A stretch of DNA of 64,000 nt from Thermoplasmata archaeon (lineage in GTDB: Archaea; Thermoplasmatota; Thermoplasmata; Lutacidiplasmatales; UBA184): positions 94,085-158,084 of the forward strand of contig JAKIWI010000006.1 of NCBI GenBank assembly GCA_022750115.1. The letters run 5' to 3'. The first letter of the stretch is position 1, and each line of letters begins with the position of its first letter. This document shows, in pieces, positions 34,559 to 43,222 of this stretch. The notes under the pieces were generated by a model. That model searched no databases and was not told where the DNA came from. It saw only the letters and a list, made by a program, of their open reading frames with translations. The translations under genes were made by a program, and so were the position numbers.

Positions 34559-35404
34559 TCACGTCGGTGGTGAAGGGGTGCCGGCGGCATCGTCCGGCGC
34601 GAATCGGCGGATGAGCTGGGTCGTGACCTCGAGCAGCGGATGGTGGGCCGAGCGGTCGATCTCGATGTCCGCGAGGGTGTGGAGGTTGTGGTCCCGCGCC
34701 ACCCGCTCCAACCCCGTCTCGGTTGCGGCGAACGCCTCGGGGTTGTCGCAGGTGAGGATGTACGCCTGCAGCTGGGCGAGCCCCATCTCCTGGGCGGCGA
34801 GGGCCCGGTGGTGGCCGTCGACGAGGATCCAGAGCTCGCCCTTCTGGACAACGAGCACGGGCTCCGCGAACCCGCGCTCGAGCTCGTAGCGGCGGCCCTC
34901 GAGCTCGTCCTCGAACACCTTCCACTGGGTGGGGAGCAGACGCGCGATCGGCACGAGCCCGCGCCGGGAGGAGAACGGGAGCTGGTAGCGCTCGGCGAGG
35001 AGTCGCTTCAGCGTGTCCGCCTTCGCGGGCGACGCGCGCTCGAAGTGCGAGCGGACGATGTCGAGGTTGGAGATCACGCCGACGAGACGGCCCGCCTCGT
35101 CGGTGATCGGGAGATCGCGGAGCCCGAAGCGGAAGATGATGCGCGCAACGTCGTCCAGCGCCATGTCCGGCGAGGCCGTGTACGTGCCGCCGCGGATGAT
35201 GTCCCGAAGGGGAGTCCCGCGATGCTGGGAGTTCCGCAGGAGCTCCTTCGCGCTGACGAACCCGACGAGCTTGCCGGTGCCGTCGGTCACGGGAAGCCCA
35301 TGGTGACGGCTCCGCGTGAGCCGGTCGATGGCGACGCCGACCGTCGTGCTTTCGTCCAGGTGCTCGACCTGGAGCACCATGTAGTCCCGGACGCGGACCG
35401 TCAT
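34559..35404 (-). CDS. Two CBS domains fused to a ParB/SerK-like domain
   Basis: 281 residues. Residues 1-125 hold two CBS domains (HHGLPVTDGTGKLVGFVSAKELL and LRDLPITDEAGRLVGVISNLDIV), which usually bind adenosyl ligands. The C-terminal part is ParB-like with ILVDGHHRALAAQEMG. The archaeal ADP-dependent serine kinase SerK has the same ParB fold with this DGHHR motif, so a small-molecule kinase is as likely as a DNA-binding role. The start overlaps the gmhA stop by 4 bp, putting it in the heptose operon. Confidence 0.82.
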   Translation of the reverse strand: MTVRVRDYMVLQVEHLDESTTVGVAIDRLTRSRHHGLPVTDGTGKLVGFVSAKELLRNSQHRGTPLRDIIRGGTYTASPDMALDDVARIIFRFGLRDLPITDEAGRLVGVISNLDIVRSHFERASPAKADTLKRLLAERYQLPFSSRRGLVPIARLLPTQWKVFEDELEGRRYELERGFAEPVLVVQKGELWILVDGHHRALAAQEMGLAQLQAYILTCDNPEAFAATETGLERVARDHNLHTLADIEIDRSAHHPLLEVTTQLIRRFAPDDAAGTPSPPT

Positions 35405-35991
35405 CGCGGCGGAGGCGCGGGGGCCTCGTCCCGGAGGTAGGCCGTCAGGAGGTGGCAGACGAGGAGGTGCACGTCCTCGACGTGCTGCATCGAGTTCGAG
35501 GGAACGACGACCGGGATCTCGACCGCGTCCTTCAGCTTCCCGCCGCCGATGCCGGTGAGTCCGACGGTCCGAAGGCCCATCTTCCTCGCGACGGCCATCG
35601 CCTCGAGGACGTTCGGGGAGTTCCCGCTCCCCGAGATCCCGAAGGCGACATCGCCCGGAGCGGCGAGGGTCGCGAGCTGCTCGCTGAACACCTTCGCGTA
35701 CTCGGCGTCGTTCGCCCAGGCCGTCACGGTCTCGACGTTGTCGACGAGCGCGACGCACTTGAACCGTCGGCGGTCGCCGCGGATCGTCGCCTTGCCGATG
35801 TCCACGACAAAGTGCGAGGCCGTCGAAGCGCTGCCCCCGTTCCCGAAGAAGTAGATCGTGCGGTCCGCGGCCCGGGCCGTGAGCAGGACCGCCACGATCT
35901 GCTCGATCGCGCGGGCGAGGTAGGGGTCGGCGAGCGCGGCGTGGGTCTCCTCCACGTAGCGCCGGACATACGGCCCGATCTCCATCGTCAT
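35401..35991 (-). CDS. gmhA: Phosphoheptose isomerase-like SIS protein
   Basis: 196 residues with the GmhA pattern: FFGNGGSASTASHFVVDIGK, then GISGSGNSPNVLEAMAVARKMGLRTVGLTG and IPVVVPSNSMQHVEDVHLLVCHLL. The SNSMQHVEDVH segment is the active-site helix of sedoheptulose-7-phosphate isomerases. It follows the heptose kinase by 5 bp. The pair points to synthesis of D-glycero-D-manno-heptose phosphates, probably for a surface glycan. ATG at 35985 is an alternative start. Confidence 0.87.
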   Translation of the reverse strand: MTMEIGPYVRRYVEETHAALADPYLARAIEQIVAVLLTARAADRTIYFFGNGGSASTASHFVVDIGKATIRGDRRRFKCVALVDNVETVTAWANDAEYAKVFSEQLATLAAPGDVAFGISGSGNSPNVLEAMAVARKMGLRTVGLTGIGGGKLKDAVEIPVVVPSNSMQHVEDVHLLVCHLLTAYLRDEAPAPPPR

Positions 35992-35996
35992 TCGCG

Positions 35997-36974
35997 TCAC
36001 CGGCCCACGAACAGGATGCGCGAGCCCTCCGGGGTGATCTTCACCGGGAGCCGGCGCATCGGCGACAAGGCGCTCGATATTTGAGCGTGCTGCGCGGACG
36101 GGTGCACGACGAGGAGAAACCCTCCGCCGCCCGCTCCCGTGATCTTGCCGCCCCACGCTCCGGCGGCCTTCGCCTTCGCGTACCACCCGTCGATCTGCTC
36201 GTTCGAGATCCCGGCGGAGAGCGAGCGCTTCAGCCGCCAACCCTCGTCGAGGATCGAGCCGACGGCGGCCCAGTCGTGGCGGAGAAACGCATCGCGGGTA
36301 TTGTCCGCGAGGGCGCGCATCGCGTCGAGGGTGCCGATGTTCTGGTCGGTCCGCGCCTCCTGGCCCTTCAGGATCCCCTCGGCCTTGCGAGTGAGTCCGG
36401 TGTAGAACAGGGACAGGTGGGAGGAGAACTCCTCCCGCTCCTTCGCCGTCAGCGGGATCGGCGTCGTGCGGACGGTGTCGTCGCTGCGGAATTCGAAGTG
36501 CCGGAGGCCGCCGAAGGCGGCGATGTACTGGTCCTGCTTGCCGAGCGTCCCGTGCAGGTCGTCGATCTCGATCTGGCACGCCTCTTCGGCGAGCTCGGCC
36601 GGGTCCTTCAGGACCCCCCGGTAGGCGTAGAGCGCGTTGAGGAGCCCGACGGTGAGGCTCGAGGACGAGCCCAGCCCGGTGCCTTCCCCAGGGATGTCGG
36701 CGATCGTGTGGATCTCGAGCGAGTCGCGAACCGTCGTTCGGCGCATCGCCTCGCGGGCGAGGCCGTGCTGGAGGTCCTCGAGGCGCTCGACGTTCTCGGT
36801 GCGGGAGTACGCGATCCGGATCGACTGGTCGAACTTCTCGTTGACGAGCACATGGACGTAGCGGTCGATCGCCGCGCTCACGACCGCCCCGCCCCCGTGC
36901 GAGCGGTAGTACGAGGCGAGGTCCGTGCCCCCGCCCGCGAAGGAGACGCGGAGCGGCGTCCGAGTGATGATCAT
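35997..36974 (-). CDS. hddA: D-glycero-D-manno-heptose 7-phosphate kinase-like GHMP kinase
   Basis: 325-residue GHMP kinase. The start MIITRTPLRVSFAGGGTDL is typical of the heptose-7-phosphate 1-kinase (HddA) group; GEGTGLGSSSSLTVGLLNAL is the ATP loop, and KITGAGGGGFLLVV the third motif. Paired with gmhA it would make heptose 1,7-bisphosphate for NDP-heptose. A phosphatase and nucleotidyltransferase are not visible nearby. A fucose or mannose kinase is a less likely alternative. Confidence 0.87.
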   Translation of the reverse strand: MIITRTPLRVSFAGGGTDLASYYRSHGGGAVVSAAIDRYVHVLVNEKFDQSIRIAYSRTENVERLEDLQHGLAREAMRRTTVRDSLEIHTIADIPGEGTGLGSSSSLTVGLLNALYAYRGVLKDPAELAEEACQIEIDDLHGTLGKQDQYIAAFGGLRHFEFRSDDTVRTTPIPLTAKEREEFSSHLSLFYTGLTRKAEGILKGQEARTDQNIGTLDAMRALADNTRDAFLRHDWAAVGSILDEGWRLKRSLSAGISNEQIDGWYAKAKAAGAWGGKITGAGGGGFLLVVHPSAQHAQISSALSPMRRLPVKITPEGSRILFVGR

Positions 36975-37005
36975 CGTTCGCGGGGTCGGGGAGGCGCCCC
37001 GCTCC

Positions 37006-39042
37006 TTACGGCTTTGGGGCCGTTGTCGCTCGGTTCCACCGGGTGCGCCGGCCGAAGAACCCTCGCGCCGTCGCGGCGAGGTCGCCGGCGGGCTTGAGCT
37101 CGGGGATCGCCGAGGCGAACGCCGAGGCGCGGCGGTCGAGGATCACGCCGATCCCCCGGTCGTTCTCGGAGCGGATCATCCGCCCGAGGGCTTGCAGGAC
37201 GGCGCGCTGGGCGGGCGCCTCGACCGCATACTCCCAGCCGTGCCCGACCGTCGCATCGAGGTAGGTGCGCAACGCTTCCCGCTTCGCGCTCGGACGGGGA
37301 TACGGGATGCCCACGAGGACCACGGCTTCGAGTTCGTCGTCCGGGAAGTCGACCCCCTCGGCGATCCGACCGCCGGTCACCCCGAGCAGGACACCGCTCC
37401 CGGGTTCGGCCTTGAAGCCCTCGATCGACCGCCAGAGGTCGCTCATCGGGAGTCGGCGACTCTCGATCACCGCGTTCGCCGGGAGAGCTCCAGCGAGACC
37501 GGCCGCAAGGACCCGGTCCATCAGGTCGAAGCTCGGGAAGAACACGGCCGTCTTCACCGGTAGGCTCTGCAGGACCTCGGCGAGGCGGTCCGCCATCCGA
37601 CCGATCGCCGCCGGGTCGGATTGCAGCTCCTCGTACTGGGTCGTGACCAGGGTGTCGTAGAACACGAGCCGGTTCTCGGGCGGAAAGAACGAGGGGACCG
37701 CGAGGAGGCGGGTCGTCTCGTCGAGCCCGAGCGAGTCGCGATACTCGGGGAGCGGGGCGAGGGTCCCCGAGAGGTGAACGGAGAGGTGACAGCTGCGGAT
37801 CGGTTCGGCCGGTCCGCGGGCGTCGAGGGCATAGGCCTCGAGGGCGCGGCGCGGCTGGCGCGAGGCGACCTTGACGTACTCGGGGGCGGAGAGCTGCGGC
37901 CAAGAGAGGAGCGACAGCCCGACCGCGTGGACCCAGGAGCGGGGGAGCCGACGCTGGCGCCGCCGCTCGTCGCGGAGCGTCTCGCCCCAGGAGACCAGCG
38001 CGCCGAGCCAGGTGTCCAGGCGGTGCGAGGTCCCCCCGATCTCGGCGAGGAGCGTGTCCTCGAGCGCGTTCGTCGGAAGGATGACGTCGTCCTCGCTCCC
38101 GCACCGTTCGACGAGTTGGTCGATGGCGAGGCTGACGATCTCGAGAAGGCGGCTCGCGCTCGGGCCGTCGGGCAGCGCGAAGTCGCCGCGCTCGGCGACC
38201 TCGGCGCGCGCTCGACGGACCGATTCTTGCGGCAGCGAGACGGTGGACAGGTCTCGCAGGTGGTCGGGGAGGTGGTGGGCCTCGTCCACGACGAGGTCCA
38301 CGCGGTCGGCACCGACACCCATCCAGTCGAGGAGCGAGCGGCGGATGTGGGGGTGGAAGAAGAACGGGTAGGGCGCGGTGACGAGCCGTGCGCGTCCGGA
38401 GAGCTTCTTGGCGAGCTCGTACGGGCAGAAGTTCTCGTCGCGGCTGAACGCCTCGAACTCGTTCGGCGTGGGGATCTTCTGGCTGAACTTGTCGGAGAGG
38501 GATTCGATGTCCGCCTGCAGCACCCGGGCGTAGTAGGCGCACCCATCGAGGTCGGTGAGGTCGAGCGGCCCGGTCTCGGGGAGCTCGGGCGGCGGCTCCG
38601 TCCCGACCCCGTCGGCGAGCGACCGCTCTGTCGCGCGCTTTCGGTCGGCGCACAGCTTGCCGTGCTCCTCCGCGGTCGCCCCCTTCATCTCGGCGACCCG
38701 CTCGAGAAGGAAGCACCGTCGCTGCCGGCCCTGGAGCCCGACTGCGAGGATCGGTTGTTCGAGGCGGTGGGAGATCGCGCGCACCTCGGCGAGGACCTGG
38801 ACCTCCTGCGCGTGGGTCCGTACCAGGTAGAGGATCCGGTGGTCCGCCGCCACCGCGTGCTCGATCAGGGGCGCGAGGGCGGCGACGGTCTTGCCGCTCC
38901 CGGTCGGAGCGTCGACGAGGAGCGCTCCGCCCCGGCGCGTGAGCTCCTGCACAGCGCCCACGATCCGTTCTTGTCCGGGCCTCAGCCGGTACGGGAACAG
39001 AGCCGGGCTCTCCTGAAGGGTCGCGGACGGCGTCGTGGACAT
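37006..39042 (-). CDS. XPD/Rad3-family Fe-S helicase
   Basis: 678-residue SF2 helicase. Walker A is DAPTGSGKT (residues 44-52), the DEAH box VDEAHHLPD, and the C-terminal motif QALGRMIRSENDRG is motif VI. Four cysteines at about 110, 131, 168 and 206 in the region between Walker A and the DEAH box are placed as the 4Fe-4S ligands of XPD. It unwinds DNA 5'-3' in repair or other DNA metabolism. The next gene downstream starts 31 bp on. Confidence 0.93.
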   Translation of the reverse strand: MSTTPSATLQESPALFPYRLRPGQERIVGAVQELTRRGGALLVDAPTGSGKTVAALAPLIEHAVAADHRILYLVRTHAQEVQVLAEVRAISHRLEQPILAVGLQGRQRRCFLLERVAEMKGATAEEHGKLCADRKRATERSLADGVGTEPPPELPETGPLDLTDLDGCAYYARVLQADIESLSDKFSQKIPTPNEFEAFSRDENFCPYELAKKLSGRARLVTAPYPFFFHPHIRRSLLDWMGVGADRVDLVVDEAHHLPDHLRDLSTVSLPQESVRRARAEVAERGDFALPDGPSASRLLEIVSLAIDQLVERCGSEDDVILPTNALEDTLLAEIGGTSHRLDTWLGALVSWGETLRDERRRQRRLPRSWVHAVGLSLLSWPQLSAPEYVKVASRQPRRALEAYALDARGPAEPIRSCHLSVHLSGTLAPLPEYRDSLGLDETTRLLAVPSFFPPENRLVFYDTLVTTQYEELQSDPAAIGRMADRLAEVLQSLPVKTAVFFPSFDLMDRVLAAGLAGALPANAVIESRRLPMSDLWRSIEGFKAEPGSGVLLGVTGGRIAEGVDFPDDELEAVVLVGIPYPRPSAKREALRTYLDATVGHGWEYAVEAPAQRAVLQALGRMIRSENDRGIGVILDRRASAFASAIPELKPAGDLAATARGFFGRRTRWNRATTAPKP

Positions 39043-39126
39043 TCTCGAAGGGCTCGAGCGGGCCCCGGGGGTTTGAAGCTGAGCCTCTACGCGAACGTCG
39101 GTACCGGGCGAACGACCCCGCCGTTG

Positions 39127-39450
39127 CTACCCGTACGCGTAGCGGACGCCGTACGGTCCCCGGGGCATCGTCCATGTGACCGAGCCTTGGTCGCAGGCGA
39201 TGTCGCAGGCACCGCATTCCACGCAATCCTCGTAACGGAACACAAGGCGGCCCTCGATCCGCTCGTAGCACTGCGCGGGGCAGACGTTCGTGCAGAACGA
39301 GTGCGGGCAGCGCGCGCAGATCTCCGGCTTGACGGTGATGTGCGCGTGGTCGGCCGAGTCGGTCTGGTAACGGAGCGTGGCGAGGCGACGCTTGATCTCG
39401 ACCGCGGCGACGGGGGCGCCATGCGGGGGTTCCGACCCAGCTTCGGCCAC
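39127..39450 (-). CDS. FixX-like ferredoxin
   Basis: 107 residues from the GTG at 39450. Cysteines are arranged as CARCPHSFCTNVCPAQCY and CVECGACDIAC, and the C-terminus ends in PRGPYGVRYAYG, the FixX signature. FixX passes electrons from FixC, an ETF-quinone oxidoreductase-like protein; fixA, fixB and fixC are not in the window. The ORF track start at 39501 is 5 bp from mdh, but a CTCATAGG element about 25 bp before the GTG supports the shorter start. Confidence 0.87.
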   Translation of the reverse strand: MAEAGSEPPHGAPVAAVEIKRRLATLRYQTDSADHAHITVKPEICARCPHSFCTNVCPAQCYERIEGRLVFRYEDCVECGACDIACDQGSVTWTMPRGPYGVRYAYG

Positions 39451-39470
39451 GGCGATGCTAGGGGGGCCGG

Positions 39471-39480
39471 ACCTATGAGC
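39471..39480 (-). promoter_or_regulatory. TATA-like promoter of the FixX-like ferredoxin
   Basis: GCTCATAGGT on the minus strand, 21-30 bp before the GTG at 39450. Confidence 0.45.
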
Positions 39481-39505
39481 CGTTCGCCTCGGGGGGGCCA
39501 ACGGC

Positions 39506-40441
39506 CTACTTCGGCAACGTGGCGAGGTCGGCTTGCACGGCGGCGGCGCTCGCCTCGAACGCCTTCCGTTCCGAATCGGTCAGGGCGACCTCGACGACCT
39601 TCTCGACACCGGCGCGGCCGAGCCGCACCGGGACCCCGAGGCAGAGCCCCGAGAGCCCGTACTCCCCTTGGAGGTGGGCCGTGACGCCGAGCACGCGGTG
39701 CTCATCGTGGACGACCGCCCGGACCAACTCGGCCTGGGCCGCCGACGGGGCGTAGTAGGCGCTCCCCATCTTCAGAAGGTTCACGATCTCTCCCCCTCCG
39801 GCCTTGGTCCGCGCCACGATCGCGTCGAGTTTCTCCGCGGGCAGGAGACGCGTCAGGGGGACGCCGGAAACACTGGTGTGGGAGAGGACCGGGACCATCG
39901 TGTCGCCATGGGTCCCGAGGACGAAGCCGATGACGTCGCGCGGGGCGACGTGGAGCTCCTCCGCGACGAACCACCGGAAGCGCGCGGTATCGAGGGTGCC
40001 GGACTCGCCGAATACCCGGGCGGGGGGGAGTCCCGACACCTGGCGGAACCAGAACGTCATGACGTCGACCGGGTTCGTCACGACGATCACCGTTGCGTTC
40101 GGCGCCTGGCTCCGAACGGCTTCGGCGTGGCCGCGCAGGATCTCGGCGTTCTTGGTGAGCAGGTCGGAGCGGCTCATCCCGGGCTTCCGGGCGAGGCCCG
40201 CCGTTTCGACGACGACGTCCGCCCCGGCCAGGGCGTCGAGGGAGGTCGAGCCCGAAACACGGGTCGAGAACCCGAGGATCGGGGCCGACTCCTGGATGTC
40301 GAGCGCCTTCCCCTGCGGGAGGCCATCCACGATATCGATCAGGACGAGCTCGTCGCCGAGGTCCATCTCGGCCAGCCGCTGGGCGAGCGTGCCCCCGACG
40401 TTTCCGGCCCCGAGCACCGCGATCTTCCGGCCCCCCGACAT
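39506..40441 (-). CDS. mdh: Malate dehydrogenase
   Basis: 311-residue LDH-like malate dehydrogenase. The Rossmann motif is VLGAGNVGG, the loop RKPGMSRSDLL carries the arginine that sets malate specificity, TNPVDVMT and LGTHGDTMVPV give the catalytic residues. It interconverts malate and oxaloacetate for the TCA cycle. The track start at 40774 is unlikely because it runs over the plus-strand coiled-coil ORF; I chose the ATG at 40441 next to the first strand. Confidence 0.93.
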   Translation of the reverse strand: MSGGRKIAVLGAGNVGGTLAQRLAEMDLGDELVLIDIVDGLPQGKALDIQESAPILGFSTRVSGSTSLDALAGADVVVETAGLARKPGMSRSDLLTKNAEILRGHAEAVRSQAPNATVIVVTNPVDVMTFWFRQVSGLPPARVFGESGTLDTARFRWFVAEELHVAPRDVIGFVLGTHGDTMVPVLSHTSVSGVPLTRLLPAEKLDAIVARTKAGGGEIVNLLKMGSAYYAPSAAQAELVRAVVHDEHRVLGVTAHLQGEYGLSGLCLGVPVRLGRAGVEKVVEVALTDSERKAFEASAAAVQADLATLPK

Positions 40442-40591
40442 CCCCTCCGACCCTCCGGGCGCGAGCGAGCCGCGTCGGGTCATTACGGTGCCGGCCCGGG
40501 GCAGGAGCGACCTCCCGGCAGGTCGACCGGAGGACGCCGCCCTCGCAACGAAACCTTCATTCCTGAGAGGGGCGCTCCGCCCGTCGGGCCG

Positions 40592-40846
40592 ATGGACGTC
40601 GAGACGGTCCTCCAGAGCCTCCACGAGCGGGACAAGTGGCGGGGGCGCCTCCAGCTCCTGCGCGCCTCGCTTCGCGAGGTGCGCGAGCGCGAGCGGCGCC
40701 TCCAGACGCGGCTCCGCCGGATCAAGCGCGAGCTGGCGCAGCTCGCGAAGGTCTCGGATGCGCTTCTCGACCAAACGAGCCGAAACTTTTCGGGAGGGAC
40801 GACCCGTGGGCGTTCGCCGACGGACCCCCAGTTCACTTCACGATAA
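40592..40846 (+). CDS. Small coiled-coil protein (first of an overlapping pair)
   Basis: 84 residues, ATG start, strongly helical and charged (LHERDKWRGRLQLLRASLREVRERERRLQTRLRRIKRELAQL), consistent with a coiled coil. The last 20 residues are polar and look out of place. It overlaps the next ORF by 41 nt in another frame. Base use at third positions is GC-rich as in neighbours. The two ORFs may be one coiled-coil gene broken by a frameshift, or two separate small proteins. Confidence 0.5.
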   Translation: MDVETVLQSLHERDKWRGRLQLLRASLREVRERERRLQTRLRRIKRELAQLAKVSDALLDQTSRNFSGGTTRGRSPTDPQFTSR

Positions 40847-41042
40847 GCTCGAGACGCTCCTCGCCGACCGCGCGGCCGTGGAGTCCGAGGCAGCCCGGCT
40901 ACGGCGCGAGGTCGAGTACCTCGCGAGCCAGGTTCGGCAGGCCGAGGAGCAGGTCCGCCACTACGAGGGCCTGCTGACCGAGCTCCGGAAGGACTGGGGC
41001 GGGGCGCCGAGACTCACCGACCTCGTTCGACGGCTCGGCTGA
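40806..41042 (+). CDS. Small coiled-coil protein (second of an overlapping pair)
   Basis: 78 residues from a GTG at 40806. The core LHDKLETLLADRAAVESEAARLRREVEYLASQVRQAEEQVRHYEGLL is a predicted coiled coil resembling prefoldin- or GrpE-like helices, but no family is recognised. It is 14 bp upstream of panE. It overlaps the preceding ORF by 41 nt. Confidence 0.5.
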   Translation: MGVRRRTPSSLHDKLETLLADRAAVESEAARLRREVEYLASQVRQAEEQVRHYEGLLTELRKDWGGAPRLTDLVRRLG

Positions 41043-41056
41043 CGGACACGTCCCTC

Positions 41057-41992
41057 GTGCGCGTCATCGTCTTCGGAGCGGGCGCGGTCGGCTCGAGGTT
41101 CGGCGCGGCCCTCGCGGACGCTGGGCAGGAGGTCACCCTCGTCGGCCGCCCGGCGTATGTGGCCGCCGTCGCCGCCCATGGCCTCGTGGTCCGGTCCGAG
41201 TCGGACCGGCAGGTCGGTCTGCGCGCGTGGGAGGTGCTTCCCCCGGGAACCTCGGCCGACCTCGTCCTCCTGACCGTCAAGAGCTACGATGTTCGGGCGG
41301 CCGGCATCGCGTTGGCCACCGCCCTGCCGAGCCCGACTCCGGTCTTCGCCCTCCAGAACGGGCTCGGGATCGAACCCGACCTCATCGAAGGTTTGCGATC
41401 GGGAGGTTGGGCGGATGCCGCGCAGTGGGTGGTTCGCGGCGTCCACACGGTCCCGGCCCGGCTCGTCGCGCCGGGCGTCGTTCAACCCACGGGGACGGGC
41501 GAGGTCGTACTCGGGCGGAATCCGGCGATCCCCGAGGCGACGGAGCGGCTGCGCGATGCCCTCGCCGCGGCGGGGTTCGCCGTGCGGGTGACGGACGACA
41601 TCGCCCGGGAGGTCTGGCGGAAGGTGTTGGTCAACGCCGCGATCAACCCCGTGACGGGGGACCACGGAATCCCGAACGGCCGTCTTGTGGAAGAGCCGTG
41701 GCGCGGACAGGCGAAGGCGCTCCTCGCGGAGGCGCTCCAAGTCGCCGCCGCCGAAGGTTTCCGATTCGAGCCGGCCGAAGCCGAGCAGGCGGTGTTCGGA
41801 GTCGCCCGCGCGACGGCCTCGAACCGGTCCAGCATGCTGGAGGATGTGGAGCGGGGGCGCCGAACGGAGGTCGACTCCATCTCGGGCGCGCTCCTCGCCC
41901 TGGGACGACGGCATGGACTTCCCATGACGGCGACCGAGCGCGCGATCGTCCGGATCCGGACGCGCGAAGCGGAGCGGAACGCAGCCCGATAG
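41057..41992 (+). CDS. panE: 2-dehydropantoate 2-reductase (ketopantoate reductase)
   Basis: 311 residues, GTG start. The N-terminal NADPH motif is VFGAGAVGSRFGAAL, TVKSYDV follows, and the catalytic region is EVWRKVLVNAAINPVTGDHG with the conserved Lys and Asn. NRSSMLEDVERGRRTEVDSISG is the second substrate motif. It makes pantoate for coenzyme A. It lies after the coiled-coil ORFs and 48 bp before pgk. Confidence 0.91.
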   Translation: MRVIVFGAGAVGSRFGAALADAGQEVTLVGRPAYVAAVAAHGLVVRSESDRQVGLRAWEVLPPGTSADLVLLTVKSYDVRAAGIALATALPSPTPVFALQNGLGIEPDLIEGLRSGGWADAAQWVVRGVHTVPARLVAPGVVQPTGTGEVVLGRNPAIPEATERLRDALAAAGFAVRVTDDIAREVWRKVLVNAAINPVTGDHGIPNGRLVEEPWRGQAKALLAEALQVAAAEGFRFEPAEAEQAVFGVARATASNRSSMLEDVERGRRTEVDSISGALLALGRRHGLPMTATERAIVRIRTREAERNAAR

Positions 41993-42010
41993 CCGCGCCG
42001 CTCGCAACGC

Positions 42011-42020
42011 CTTTACCGTC
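42011..42020 (+). promoter_or_regulatory. TATA-like promoter of pgk
   Basis: CCTTTACCG, about 22-31 bp before the ATG at 42041. Confidence 0.45.
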
Positions 42021-42040
42021 GCCCCGCTCGACGGCCCCGC

Positions 42041-43222
42041 ATGGCCGAAAAGCGGAGCGTGACCGAGGCGGCGGTCCGGGGTCGACGCGTCCTCGTCCGC
42101 GTCGACTTCAACGTGCCGCAGCGGCCCGACGGGTCGGTCGCCGACGACCGACGGATCGTCGAGGCGCTCCCGACGCTCAAGCACCTCGAGGCCGCCGGCG
42201 CGAAAACGGTCCTCCTTTCGCACCTCGGGCGGCCGAACGGGAAGCGCGACATGGCCTACTCGCTGCGCCCGGTCGCCCACCGATTGAGCGCCCTCCTCGG
42301 CCGCCCCGTGCCGATCGCCGACGACCTCGTCGGCATCCACGCGATCGAGGGGGTCACTCGCCTGTCGAACGGTGGCTTCCTGATGCTCGAGAACCTTCGG
42401 TTCCATCCCGGGGAGGAGGCGAACGACCCCACGTTCGCGGCCGAGCTCGCGCGGCTCGGCGACCTGTTCGTCGAGGAGGCGTTCGGGACCGTCCACCGGG
42501 CCCACGCCTCCACCGTGGGGGTCCCGAAGCGACTCCCCTCTTGCGCCGGCCTCCTCGTCCAGAAGGAGATCCGAGCGCTGACGCCGCTCCTCGGGCAGAC
42601 CGAGCGGCCGTATGTCGCGCTCATGGGCGGGGCGAAGGTCTCGGACAAACTCCCGCTGTTGGCGAGCTTTCTCGGCCGCGTCGACACCCTCCTGATCGGA
42701 GGGGCCCTCGCGTTCCCGTTCCTCGCCGCCGATGGAGCGGACCTCGGGGCGACGACGGTCGAGGGCGGTCTCGCCCCGGTGGTCGCGGAGTTCCGGGAGG
42801 CCGCGAGGGCCGCGGGCACCGCCATCGGACTCCCGACCGACCTCGTCTTCGAGCGCACCGCTGGGGCGGTCGGCGAAGTAGCCCCGGCCTCGCGGATCCC
42901 GGCCGGAGCTCGAGCGTTCGACATCGGACCGGCCACGCGCCAGCGGTTCCTGGACGTCTTGCAAAGCTCCCGGACGGTGTTCTGGAATGGTCCGCTCGGT
43001 CTCGCCGAGGACCCACGGTTCTCTGAGGGGACGCGCGAGGTCCTCGCCGGACTCGCCGATGTCCCGGGGTTCCACGTGGCGGCCGGCGGAGACTCCGCCC
43101 GGGTTGTCGAGACCCTCGGCGTCCGCGGTTCGTTCCAGTACCTCAGTACCGGTGGCGGGGCCGCGCTCGAGTTTGTCCAAGGCGCGGAGCTCCCCGGGCT
43201 CGCCGTGCTACCGGACGCCTAG
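42041..43222 (+). CDS. pgk: Phosphoglycerate kinase
   Basis: 393 residues, full length. RVDFNVP, SHLGRPNG, LLENLRFHPGEE, GTVHRAHAS, MGGAKVSDKL and GGDSARVVETLG are the standard motifs; the last lies in the nucleotide domain. It serves gluconeogenesis or the lower part of glycolysis after the Entner-Doudoroff cleavage. A GCCTTTACC element about 25 bp before the ATG fits a leaderless promoter. The 3' end overlaps the tail of the convergent cutA by 80 bp. Confidence 0.95.
   Translation: MAEKRSVTEAAVRGRRVLVRVDFNVPQRPDGSVADDRRIVEALPTLKHLEAAGAKTVLLSHLGRPNGKRDMAYSLRPVAHRLSALLGRPVPIADDLVGIHAIEGVTRLSNGGFLMLENLRFHPGEEANDPTFAAELARLGDLFVEEAFGTVHRAHASTVGVPKRLPSCAGLLVQKEIRALTPLLGQTERPYVALMGGAKVSDKLPLLASFLGRVDTLLIGGALAFPFLAADGADLGATTVEGGLAPVVAEFREAARAAGTAIGLPTDLVFERTAGAVGEVAPASRIPAGARAFDIGPATRQRFLDVLQSSRTVFWNGPLGLAEDPRFSEGTREVLAGLADVPGFHVAAGGDSARVVETLGVRGSFQYLSTGGGAALEFVQGAELPGLAVLPDA

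Noticed and set aside
36971-39271. 766-residue minus-strand ORF in the region of the helicase
   Set aside because: Alternative frame of the XPD-like gene; it contains no motif, while the 37006-39042 frame has all helicase motifs.
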